Of a stretch of 20,489 nucleotides of DNA, positions 1-7,406 are shown in pieces. A model generated the notes under the pieces. The model worked only from the letters and a program-made list of their open reading frames with translations, did not search any database and was not told the DNA's origin. Location: assembly GCA_029987115.1 (NCBI GenBank), contig DALTWK010000016.1, positions 1-20,489 of the forward strand, read 5' to 3'. The stretch's first letter is position 1. Each line of letters opens with the position of its first letter. This DNA is from Methanocorpusculum sp. Lineage in GTDB: Archaea > Halobacteriota > Methanomicrobia > Methanomicrobiales > Methanocorpusculaceae. Both the position numbers and the translations under genes were made by a program.

Positions 1-92
1 CTCAGATACGCGAGTTCTCGGGAAATAGTCAACGCTGCACCCCCCTTACTTTTCTGATTAATTACAAACTAAAGCGAAAGCTATCGTGAAAA

Positions 93-122
93 TTTTCTTT
101 TGTCCCTTTTTCTTTTGTCCCT
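93..122. repeat. 15-base perfect tandem duplication
   Basis: TTTTCTTTTGTCCCT occurs twice, back to back (93-107 and 108-122). It lies in the AT-rich gap downstream of cgi121. On the plus strand it is T-rich and could terminate a transcript entering from the left edge. Bases 1-92 hold no gene I can support. Confidence 0.7.
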
Positions 123-156
123 GAATCTATGTTTTGTTCTAATATTCTTAATATGA

Positions 157-645
157 TTATTTCCAGGTATCAATCATTACTACACGTTCTATGACAAGAT
201 CTTCGATTCTTGCATTTCCAACAATATTAATCTCTTCTGTGGAGATATTGTACTGCTTCATCAGTTTAGTGATATCCGCTTTCGGTTCTTCAGTTTCTTC
301 AATATATTTTTTGATTTCAAATTCTGCTTTCTCTTCGTTTTTTCCATCTATGATTACGTAGATGATATTTTCTCCATCATGTAAGCCGAGTTTTGAAGCA
401 AGTGAACATTGTCTTTGTCCGGAGATATAGACAAGAATTTCCATCGCAAGTGTTCGTGCGATTGCCTTATTTTCGTTAAATGAGCGTTTGGCATGCTTTA
501 TCGCTTCTTCGATATGTTTTCTACCCGCGATTTTTGTTGCATCGGCAAGGACTATGGTTGAATTCGTTCTTTCTGCAATCTCATTCATTGTATTTAGCGT
601 TGCTTTTACGTTATTTACTGTTAATTTTCCGGTTAATATTCTCAT
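157..645 (-). CDS. cgi121: KEOPS complex subunit Cgi121
   Basis: 162 aa. KEOPS makes the universal N6-threonylcarbamoyl (t6A) modification at A37 of ANN-decoding tRNAs; Cgi121 is the small subunit that binds the Bud32 kinase and helps recruit tRNA. The family signature is seen at residues 67-79 (AMEILVYISGQRQ, matching the usual E-I-L-x-Y-x-S-G-x-R-Q), followed by a G-L-H-D-G turn and a beta-strand-rich stretch near 90-100. Length is normal for archaeal Cgi121. Its start lies 10 bases after the stop of hel308, so the two are probably co-transcribed, a pairing I recall from other euryarchaea. No other KEOPS gene (kae1/bud32, pcc1) is in the window. The family call rests mainly on the central motif and on context. 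Confidence 0.85.
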   Translation of the reverse strand: MRILTGKLTVNNVKATLNTMNEIAERTNSTIVLADATKIAGRKHIEEAIKHAKRSFNENKAIARTLAMEILVYISGQRQCSLASKLGLHDGENIIYVIIDGKNEEKAEFEIKKYIEETEEPKADITKLMKQYNISTEEINIVGNARIEDLVIERVVMIDTWK

Positions 646-655
646 AGTATTTCTC

Positions 656-2836
656 TCAAAATTCGAAGAGTGTTCGTTGTTCTTTTTTCTCCTCTTTAAT
701 TATTTCAGGAATCTCTTGAATGATATCTTCATTCCAATTTGGATTAAGCTTTGGTCTTTTCTGTTTTGCCTCTTTTAAAATATTCTCGGTTGTTGCATTT
801 CCGAGAATACTTACAAGGGTTGCTTTGTCTGCTGTAAGCACATCATCTGGTGTTTTAATGCCATGGGAAAAGAGTCTTCTCGCACGTACGCGTCCAATAC
901 CTTTCACCATGATAAGCGGAATCAATTCCTCTCTTACGCCGTTTGCTACGCGAATTTCCAGTTTCTTTAAATCATTTTCGAATGTTGGGATGAATTCATG
1001 AGATATTCGTTTTGCGGCGTGCAGAAGCCATTTGAGATTCTCAATGGTATTATGAATATCTCCACTTCCAATGCCGTATCGTTCTGATATTGTTTCTTCT
1101 GTTCTTTCATCCATCCACTCTTCAACGATAAGGGCTGTTTTTACTGCACCGAAGAATTCTTCTGTACAGTCTTCGCACCAAATCTCCTCATTTCGTTCTG
1201 TGAGGATTTTATCGACCATTTTTTCATCTGAGGTTTTTAAGTAGAATCGTTTCATGTCTTCTGTCATGCAAAGCATATGAAGAATGCCGAATGGAGAGAA
1301 TACATCTTTCTGGTGGTTGGTAAGTGTTTCTCGGATAGTAAGGGCCGATTCAGGACACAGGTATAGACGTGATGCAAGCAACCCAAATTTGGTGTGAGTG
1401 ATTGCATCTCCAATCCAGTCAATCATCCCGGCATCCCTCAAGAATTGCAGGGCGTAGTCTATATTCCTCGTGAGTCTCCCATGAATGACTCTTTGGCTTG
1501 AATAGAATGAACGTTCCATGAACTTGGTAACGTCTTGGTGGGAGTTGGCGAATTCCGATGTAATAAGTGCAAGTAGATGACTTCTGAGTTCAGATTCACG
1601 CTGGCACTGTGATTTAATGTCTTCTGCAGGAGCATCGATGAATTCTTCAAAGAGTTCATCAATTTTATCTTCTGTTTTAGCAATCAGTACAGCTTCCCCA
1701 TATGGGTCGAGTCGCGGGCGTCCAGCACGTCCAGCCATTTGCCGATATTCCATCACCGGTATATTAGTCATCCCTATTTTCGAATCATATCTGAGGTAGT
1801 CTCTAATGATGACTCTTCGAGCTGGGAGGTTCAGACCTGCTGCGAGTGTTGGCGTCGAGGAGATGACGGTGATGTCTCCTTTTCTAAACCCCTCCTCAAC
1901 AACGGCGCGTGCCCCTCTTGGAAGTCCCGCATGGTGAAAAGCAGCACCTTTTCGCACTGTCTCAGCCAATGTTTTTCCAGAGGAAGTGGAATCGGCACGT
2001 TCAATTTGTTTTGCATATTCTTCAAGTGCCGGTGAGGATTTCTTGAGGACGTTTGCTGCCCGTTTTGCATATGATTCGGCAGATCTCCTAGATGAGAGAA
2101 ATACGAGACATTGCCCTCCTTCATCTGCAGTATCTAGGAGTAGGTTCAGGTCATCGTCTTTTCTCGGTGTTAAAACATTCCTAATACTCTCGTGGAACCT
2201 AATTTTACCTTGATAGTAAACTCCTTCTCGTAGGTCGACTGGTCTCCATTCGGATGTAATTAGAGCTGCATCAAGCCATTTGGCAAGCTCTTCTGGATTT
2301 CCCATGGTAGCTGAGAGCCCAATTATCTGAATGTTTGGATTCAGAAACCGAAACTCTGCTATTACCATCTCGAGTGTAGCCCCACGTGTTTCATCACCGA
2401 TTAGATGAATCTCATCCACAACTAAGAGGGTTACGTGTTTAATCCATTCTGCACGATTTCTAAGGAGGGAGTCTGTTTTTTCTGAGGTTGCGACGACAAT
2501 GTCGTATTGTCCGAGATATTCATCTTGTTGGTCGGGATCTCCAGTTGCAATGCCAACTGTTGCGCCTTTTCCAGAAAATTCATCATATTTCTCTGAGGCA
2601 AGGGCTTTGAGGGGTACAATGTAGAGGCATTTTCCCCCAGTTTCAATCTCTTTCTGCATAGCCATTTCTGCAATAAGCGTTTTACCAGAAGCTGTTGGAA
2701 TCGCGGCAAGAATATTCTTCTTTTCGAATAACCCAGCTTTTATGCACTCCTCTTGTGGTGGGTAAAGTTCTTGAATTCCAAGTCTCAGATACGCGTCGCG
2801 CAAGCCTTTCGGGATTGGTAATGAGTCTATTTTCAT
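656..2836 (-). CDS. hel308: ATP-dependent DNA helicase Hel308 (Hjm)
   Basis: 726 aa, usual family length. Superfamily 2 Ski2-like 3'-5' DNA helicase acting at stalled or branched replication forks. Motifs in order: Q-motif LYPPQ (24-28), Walker A AIPTASGKT (45-53), DEIH box (141-144), SAT motif III (175-177), VFLSSRRS motif IV (245-252), motif V with TPTLAAGLNLPARR (328-341), and QMAGRAGRPR motif VI (366-375). A helix-hairpin-helix region with MVKGIGRVRARRLF lies in the C-terminal part (about residues 640-700), as in known Hel308 proteins. The last seven residues, QRTLFEF, resemble an archaeal PCNA-interacting peptide. The gene is followed 10 bases later by cgi121 and has its own TATA-like sequence in the gap after the KH gene. 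ATG start; no better upstream start seen. Confidence 0.97.
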   Translation of the reverse strand: MKIDSLPIPKGLRDAYLRLGIQELYPPQEECIKAGLFEKKNILAAIPTASGKTLIAEMAMQKEIETGGKCLYIVPLKALASEKYDEFSGKGATVGIATGDPDQQDEYLGQYDIVVATSEKTDSLLRNRAEWIKHVTLLVVDEIHLIGDETRGATLEMVIAEFRFLNPNIQIIGLSATMGNPEELAKWLDAALITSEWRPVDLREGVYYQGKIRFHESIRNVLTPRKDDDLNLLLDTADEGGQCLVFLSSRRSAESYAKRAANVLKKSSPALEEYAKQIERADSTSSGKTLAETVRKGAAFHHAGLPRGARAVVEEGFRKGDITVISSTPTLAAGLNLPARRVIIRDYLRYDSKIGMTNIPVMEYRQMAGRAGRPRLDPYGEAVLIAKTEDKIDELFEEFIDAPAEDIKSQCQRESELRSHLLALITSEFANSHQDVTKFMERSFYSSQRVIHGRLTRNIDYALQFLRDAGMIDWIGDAITHTKFGLLASRLYLCPESALTIRETLTNHQKDVFSPFGILHMLCMTEDMKRFYLKTSDEKMVDKILTERNEEIWCEDCTEEFFGAVKTALIVEEWMDERTEETISERYGIGSGDIHNTIENLKWLLHAAKRISHEFIPTFENDLKKLEIRVANGVREELIPLIMVKGIGRVRARRLFSHGIKTPDDVLTADKATLVSILGNATTENILKEAKQKRPKLNPNWNEDIIQEIPEIIKEEKKEQRTLFEF

Positions 2837-2897
2837 GAAATACGCCTAATCTACATTGACCCCTTTGTTTCTAGTGGAACTGTGGAGATTTTAAATG

Positions 2898-2905
2898 ATA
2901 TATAA
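2898..2905 (-). promoter_or_regulatory. Candidate TATA box for hel308-cgi121
   Basis: On the minus strand the sequence reads TTATATAT within an AT-rich stretch in the 89-base gap between the KH-protein stop and the hel308 ATG. A start of transcription about 25 bases downstream would leave a leader of roughly 35-40 bases. This suggests hel308-cgi121 can be transcribed separately from rio1 and the KH gene. Inferred from sequence only. Confidence 0.45.
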
Positions 2906-2925
2906 TGGTTATGATGTGATGTTTT

Positions 2926-3468
2926 TCAGTAGTAGTAAGTCATCATATCCATCTTTGCTTCTTTACGCTTACGATCGAGGAAGTTGAATACAGTATTGTG
3001 TTCGGAACCATTGATAAGCATGGAAATTGCTGTGTGGGCATCAGCCATTTGATCTGGCATGCCGATAATAGCAACAGTCTTTCCATATACCGAAATGAGG
3101 GTTCCAGTCATATTCTCTATTTGTTCTCGAGCTTTCCCTTCGCGCCCGATGATTCTTCCGCGGATGCGTGCGAGTTTTTCAGGGGTGTCGGCGATGTCAC
3201 CTACATCTATGATGTCAAGAATCATTTCGTCGTCATCGAGGAGTTTGAGGGCACGTTCCGGTGAGAATCCTCTCCCGATTGCCTTGATTACCTCCATCGA
3301 ACGAATCTCGTGGATTACATCTTCGTTGTTTGTCATTTCAACAAGTCCACTTTGGCTGTCAACATCAAGTGTTACTTGGAGTTGCTTTTCAAGGGATCTT
3401 CTGGTTGATCCTCCTTTACCGATAATCGCTCCAATTCTATCATTTGGTATTTTTACTTCTTGTGTCAT
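2926..3468 (-). CDS. KH-domain RNA-binding protein, Pno1/Dim2 (Krr1) family
   Basis: 180 aa with two KH domains. The first carries IIGKGGSTRRSLE (15-27), a classical GxxG RNA-contact loop (GKGG). The second carries GRIIGREGKAREQIE (104-118), again with GxxG (GREG). This two-KH arrangement with a short tail (MDMMTYYY at the end) is typical of archaeal Dim2/Pno1 proteins, which are known or inferred to bind the 3' end region of 16S pre-rRNA during small-subunit assembly. It starts two bases after the stop of rio1, so the two are one transcription unit; Rio1 and Pno1 both act in late 40S/30S maturation, which supports both calls. Confidence 0.9.
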   Translation of the reverse strand: MTQEVKIPNDRIGAIIGKGGSTRRSLEKQLQVTLDVDSQSGLVEMTNNEDVIHEIRSMEVIKAIGRGFSPERALKLLDDDEMILDIIDVGDIADTPEKLARIRGRIIGREGKAREQIENMTGTLISVYGKTVAIIGMPDQMADAHTAISMLINGSEHNTVFNFLDRKRKEAKMDMMTYYY

Positions 3469-3470
3469 GA

Positions 3471-4298
3471 TTATATCTCGAAAAATTCTTTTCCAACAAT
3501 GTTGTGGAATATTTCATTGGGATCGTATACGTTGCATTTCCGTCCAAAGAATCTGTTCATGTTCTGAATGTCGCGGAATAGGAAATTGTAGGCTTTTGGA
3601 TGTTCTGGAGTAACTGATTGGGCCATGTCGATAAGAATCAGACCGTCTGGTCCTGTCAGGATATTGTATTCAGAAAGATCTCCATGAACAAGTTTAGCCT
3701 TCCTGTACAAATCTTTGATTAGGCCGAGTGCTTCTTCATAGGTTTCCTCTGGTGTTCCTGGGAGAATCTGTCTCATCTGGGGGTATGGGATTCCATTTTC
3801 TCCGAGAAATTCCATAATGAGAATATTTCTGTCGAAGGCATAGGGTTTAGGTGATGGTATTCCTGCTTCCTGCGCCCTTGAGAGATTGCTATATTCTTTT
3901 TTTGTCCAAGCAAAAATCAAATCTTTGTGGGTTCTTCGAATGCTCGAAAACCGCGGGTCACCGATAATGTAGTCACTCATCGTGGTGAAGTTCCCTGTTC
4001 GAATCCGGTAGATTTTGACTGCAGCCATTCCGTTTTCGCGATTGGCGATGAATACATTTGCCTCTTTACCCGTGGAGATTGATCCCCCGAGTGACAAGAT
4101 AGTTTTTTTGTTGACTAATTTGTAGAGGGAAAGAAGCGTTACCTCGTCGAATACCTCTCCTGTGACTTTCTTGTTATCCTCATCTTTTATTCGAATGCCA
4201 AGTTCAGCGAGTTTGCGGTCAAGGACTTCAATACGGTCAGTATGCTCGCTGAAATGAGAAGAAGACGAACTGTATTTTTTGAATTTTGGGGGTGACAT
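3471..4298 (-). CDS. rio1: Serine/threonine protein kinase Rio1
   Basis: 275 aa atypical RIO-family kinase/ATPase used in final maturation of the small ribosomal subunit. The Rio signature nucleotide loop STGKEANVF is at 75-83, the ATP-binding lysine in AVKIYRI at K95, catalytic loop HGDLSEYN at 205-212 (D207, N212), and the metal-binding loop IDMAQSV with D224. The HGDLSEYN and ID-x-x-QSV forms point to Rio1 rather than Rio2, as does the absence of an obvious N-terminal winged helix. A serine-rich stretch (residues 10-14) precedes the fold. It is the first gene of a two-gene unit with the KH protein (two-base gap). Confidence 0.95.
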   Translation of the reverse strand: MSPPKFKKYSSSSSHFSEHTDRIEVLDRKLAELGIRIKDEDNKKVTGEVFDEVTLLSLYKLVNKKTILSLGGSISTGKEANVFIANRENGMAAVKIYRIRTGNFTTMSDYIIGDPRFSSIRRTHKDLIFAWTKKEYSNLSRAQEAGIPSPKPYAFDRNILIMEFLGENGIPYPQMRQILPGTPEETYEEALGLIKDLYRKAKLVHGDLSEYNILTGPDGLILIDMAQSVTPEHPKAYNFLFRDIQNMNRFFGRKCNVYDPNEIFHNIVGKEFFEI

Positions 4299-4314
4299 GG
4301 TGGTGATAAATTGA

Positions 4315-4335
4315 ATTTCAGTTGCTTTCTGAAAT
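4315..4335. promoter_or_regulatory. Inverted repeat in the rio1 leader/promoter
   Basis: Seven-base perfect arms ATTTCAG and CTGAAAT are separated by seven bases, lying 17-37 bases upstream of the rio1 ATG. An AT-rich TATA-like stretch (ATATAGATATAAG on the minus strand, about 4337-4349) lies just upstream. The repeat would sit around the transcription start, a position suited to an operator or a leader hairpin. No known regulator is assigned. Confidence 0.35.
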
Positions 4336-4374
4336 CTTATATCTATATTGATGTGTGTGATAATAAATATTCAT

Positions 4375-4863
4375 TCAAAGGGAGAGTTCCATGATGTAGT
4401 CATCCATCACAAAGTTGTATCCTATATTGGTAACGACAGCATCGATTACCTTGAATCCCCAGTGCTGATAGATAGCAATTGAGGTAGTGTTATTTTTGTT
4501 GACTGTAAGACGGATACTTTTATTATTGGTACGGGTTTTTATGAATGCAAGTGCTTGAGATGCAAGTTTTCGTTTCCTGAATTCCTGCAAGATGTAGAAT
4601 TTGCTGAGGAATAGGTAGGTTTCCTCTTCTTTGATGCTGAAGTAGCCAATCGATTCACCATCTAACTCGATGAGGTAGTATTGATATCCTTCTTTGGTTA
4701 TCTGTTGCATAATTGCCTTTTTCGACTGGAACGTTTTGAGCATGTAGTTAACCTGATTTATCCCAATTATAGGGGTATAGTGTTTCGTCCAGGTTTTCTG
4801 TGCCAGTGTTTCCGTTTTCTGGATTTCTTCGTTCGTTTCAACGAATTTGAATACGATGACCAT
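4375..4863 (-). CDS. GNAT-family N-acetyltransferase
   Basis: 162 aa. The GNAT fold is indicated by the hydrophobic strand before ILQEFRKRKLASQAL (91-105), which corresponds to the acetyl-CoA pyrophosphate loop although the usual Q/R-x-x-G-x-G/A is degenerate (R-K-R-K-L-A), and by the C-terminal N-x-x-x-x-A-I-x-x-Y-x-x-W-G-F pattern (124-137). Acceptor substrate is unknown; it could be a small molecule or a protein N-terminus. Its start lies two bases after the birA stop, so it is transcribed with birA, but nothing in the sequence ties it to biotin. Confidence 0.8.
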   Translation of the reverse strand: MVIVFKFVETNEEIQKTETLAQKTWTKHYTPIIGINQVNYMLKTFQSKKAIMQQITKEGYQYYLIELDGESIGYFSIKEEETYLFLSKFYILQEFRKRKLASQALAFIKTRTNNKSIRLTVNKNNTTSIAIYQHWGFKVIDAVVTNIGYNFVMDDYIMELSL

Positions 4864-4865
4864 TT

Positions 4866-5855
4866 TTAGTTTAGAACGGTACAGTCGCCGGCTATGATGC
4901 GCTCCACATCTCCATCGTTACGATGGACCAGTAGTGCTCCTTTTTCATCGATATCCAGAGCTTCTCCGTCGAATCCTTCGTGAACAGTTCTGATTCTAAC
5001 TCTTCGATGTAACGTGTTAGAAAGGCTTCTCCATTCTCGGAGGATAGCCTCTGTTTCGTCTTTTAAGATCATTTGGTACCTGCGTTCAAATTCTTTAAGA
5101 AAACGTGCGAAAAATATTTCGCGTTCGATATCATGACCCAATTCATCGGAGAGCGATGTGACTTCGACCCTCATAGATGGAAATACTTTTGCCACATCAA
5201 GGTTTGCATCGACACCGATTCCAAGTAGACAGTAGCGAATAATTCCCTTATCTGCGGAGAGTTCAAGCGTAGTACCCGCAACCTTCTTGTCACCAATAAA
5301 GACGTCGTTCGGCCAACCGATTAAAGCTGAAAGAGCATATTCATGTTTGATAGTTTTTGCGAGAGCAATTGATGCGGCTGCCATTAGAACGAAAGTATTT
5401 TCTACATCCATCTTTGGTTTCAGAACAATTGTTGCCCAGACCCCACCTTCCGGGCTCATCCAGACGCGGTTTAGTCTTCCAGCTCCACCACTTTGCTTCT
5501 CTGCAACGAGGACAGTCCCAGGTTGGACTTCACAGCCGACTTCGGCCATCATTTGACGGGCGAGAGCGTTCGTGGACTGTACTTCATCAAAGTGGTGCAT
5601 TTCCTGCCCGATAATTTTTGTTGTAAGGTGGCGCTTTACTTCGTAGGGGAGAAGAAGCCAAGTTCGTTTCTTCAGGGCATATCCCCTTGTGCGCGATGCT
5701 TCAATTACATATCCAGAGTCACGCAGGATATTCACATATTTCCAGACGGTGGTTCGGGTAATACCGAGTTTTTCGCTGATGGTTTCTCCTGAAACGAAGT
5801 TGTTCATACCTGCTTCGTCGAGAAGCCTTAGCAAATCGAAGATGGTTTGTGTCAT
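4866..5855 (-). CDS. birA: Biotin--protein ligase BirA with N-terminal HTH domain
   Basis: 329 aa, bifunctional-type BirA: it forms biotinyl-5'-AMP and transfers biotin to a carrier lysine, e.g. of pyruvate carboxylase. An N-terminal winged helix-turn-helix (about 20-62, with ITRTTVWKYVNILRDSGY) suggests it also represses biotin genes. The catalytic domain begins near 85 with FDEVQSTNALARQM. The biotinyl-AMP loop is GGAGRLNR (123-130) instead of the common GRGRRGR, but the arginine corresponding to E. coli R118 (R127) is kept. WPND is at 181-184 and KKVAG at 190-194. The residue before WPND is glycine rather than the usual lysine. A C-terminal SH3-like domain follows from about 280. First gene of a two-gene unit with the acetyltransferase. 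Confidence 0.95.
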   Translation of the reverse strand: MTQTIFDLLRLLDEAGMNNFVSGETISEKLGITRTTVWKYVNILRDSGYVIEASRTRGYALKKRTWLLLPYEVKRHLTTKIIGQEMHHFDEVQSTNALARQMMAEVGCEVQPGTVLVAEKQSGGAGRLNRVWMSPEGGVWATIVLKPKMDVENTFVLMAAASIALAKTIKHEYALSALIGWPNDVFIGDKKVAGTTLELSADKGIIRYCLLGIGVDANLDVAKVFPSMRVEVTSLSDELGHDIEREIFFARFLKEFERRYQMILKDETEAILREWRSLSNTLHRRVRIRTVHEGFDGEALDIDEKGALLVHRNDGDVERIIAGDCTVLN

Positions 5856-6048
5856 ACTAATTGCGCTCTCTTATTGTTAGGAATGAATTTGTTGATAGGA
5901 TGGTATGAATATTGTGATAGTGTTTCATTTTTGTACACTCGTATGCATTGAATTGAAATACTTTTGCTCTTTTGGAATAATATCCCCAATAGTCTGCCAA
6001 ATTAGTTCTCTAAGGAATATTTATCTTCAACCACGCCCTACATATAGG

Positions 6049-6065
6049 ATGTCAAAGTGTGACAT
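6049..6065. promoter_or_regulatory. Inverted repeat upstream of the arylacetate-CoA ligase operon
   Basis: Perfect six-base arms ATGTCA and TGACAT are separated by five bases, with a further TGTCAT half-site at about 6075-6080. The repeat sits 45-61 bases upstream of the ligase ATG and just after TATA-like sequences (AATATTTATC near 6016-6025 and ACATATAGG near 6040-6048). The position fits an operator for a transcriptional regulator, perhaps one sensing aromatic amino acids; this is inference. Confidence 0.4.
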
Positions 6066-6109
6066 GGTACCTCGTGTCATACTGTTACCAACCAATAGGA
6101 CCAAGTAAT

Positions 6110-7399
6110 ATGTTCTGGAATGAAAAAATGGAAACTCTGAAGGGCAAGGATCTGAAGGAGCTTCAACTTAAACGGCTTCGCTGGACTGTAAAACAGACGC
6201 AGAATATCCCATTTTATAAAAAGATGTTCCGTGATGCCGGCATCACCGTTGATGATATCAAAACTTTGGATGACATAAGAAAAATTCCGTTTACCAACAA
6301 ATCTGATCTTCGTGATGGATACCCGTTTGGATTTCTTGCAGTCCCGATGAATCAGGTCAACCGTATCCACACCACGTCAGGAACCACAGGTAAACCGACT
6401 GTTGTCGCTTATACTAAAAATGATTTAGAAGCTTGGTCAGAACTTCTTGCAAGAAATTTCACAATGGCTGGGTTGAAGGCGGGTGATATATTTCAGAATG
6501 CTGCAAACTATGCCCTGTTCACTGGGGGTCTTGGGATTCACATGGGTGCGGAAAAAATTGGTGCGGCAGTTATTCCATCTGGAACTGGAAACACTAAACG
6601 TCAGATTGAGATGATTCAGGATTTCGGTGTTACTGCCCTACACTGTACACCGAGCTATGCAATGCATCTTACCGAAGTTGCCGAAGAGATGAACGCAGAC
6701 TTAAGCTCTTTAAAAGTTGGTCTTTTCGGTGCGGAAGCTTGGTCGGAAAACACTCGTCGGGATCTCGAGTCCAGACTTGGAATCAAGACATATGACAGTT
6801 ATGGAATGAGCGAACTCTTTGGTCCGGGGGTTGCGTTCGAATGCGAGGAACAGAATGGTCTCCATATCTGGCACGACTCATATTTGGTTGAAATTATCGA
6901 TCCAGAAACCGGGGAATCTCTTGAACCTGGAAACAAGGGCGAACTGGTAGTAACGCCACTGGTGAAAGAAGCAATGCCACTTCTCCGTTATAGAACCCGT
7001 GACATAACCATGCTGATGGAAGATGATTGTCCATGTGGTCGAGGTCAGAAACTTGCCCGCTTCTTTGGAAGAAGCGATGATATGCTTACCATCCGAGGCA
7101 TCAACGTGTTTCCGAGTCAGATAGAGCATGTATTAAAGAGTATTCCAGAAGTTGGGGATCAATTCATGGTCTACATCGATCGTGGGACTAGCCATCTTGA
7201 TGAAATAATGATTGATGTTGAGATGAACAAATCCTCATTCTCCGGAGAACTTGCAGACTTTTCCCGTCTGCAGACAAAAATAATGAAGGCTCTTCAAGAC
7301 ACCATCACGGTCCGTGCCAAAATCAATCTCGTCGAACCTGGGTCCCTTCCACGATTCGAAGGCAAGGCAAAACGGGTGATTGATCGCAGATCCATATGA
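6110..7399 (+). CDS. paaK: Phenylacetate-CoA ligase family protein (paralogue 1)
   Basis: 429 aa from the ATG at 6110; an open frame extends upstream to 6059 but residues before MFWNEKM are not family-like, and AGGA lies about 10 bases upstream of 6110. AMP-forming acyl-CoA synthetase fold: phosphate loop TSGTTGKP (89-96), YGMSE (231-235), hinge GRSDDML (320-326), RGINVFPSQIE (329-339), and a C-terminal GKAKRV lysine region (418-423). In methanogens such ligases are thought to activate phenylacetate, 4-hydroxyphenylacetate or indoleacetate to CoA thioesters, which indolepyruvate:ferredoxin oxidoreductase (IorAB) reductively carboxylates to arylpyruvates. IorAB is not in the window. Followed by a second copy seven bases downstream and then a double-ACT protein, forming one operon. 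Confidence 0.9.
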   Translation: MFWNEKMETLKGKDLKELQLKRLRWTVKQTQNIPFYKKMFRDAGITVDDIKTLDDIRKIPFTNKSDLRDGYPFGFLAVPMNQVNRIHTTSGTTGKPTVVAYTKNDLEAWSELLARNFTMAGLKAGDIFQNAANYALFTGGLGIHMGAEKIGAAVIPSGTGNTKRQIEMIQDFGVTALHCTPSYAMHLTEVAEEMNADLSSLKVGLFGAEAWSENTRRDLESRLGIKTYDSYGMSELFGPGVAFECEEQNGLHIWHDSYLVEIIDPETGESLEPGNKGELVVTPLVKEAMPLLRYRTRDITMLMEDDCPCGRGQKLARFFGRSDDMLTIRGINVFPSQIEHVLKSIPEVGDQFMVYIDRGTSHLDEIMIDVEMNKSSFSGELADFSRLQTKIMKALQDTITVRAKINLVEPGSLPRFEGKAKRVIDRRSI

Positions 7400-7406
7400 G
7401 GAAATA

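Noticed and set aside
3059..3613. 184-codon plus-strand open frame opposite the KH protein and rio1
   Set aside because: Fully antisense to two well-supported genes, low-complexity Ser/Ile-rich translation, no family motif.
4369..4382. Shared 14-mer TATTCATTCAAAGG at 4369 and at 17259
   Set aside because: AT-rich, no shared context, and one such match is expected by chance in a 20 kb window.
5905..6108. 67-codon plus-strand open frame upstream of the first ligase
   Set aside because: It spans the promoter and inverted repeat, has no ribosome binding site and no recognisable protein features.
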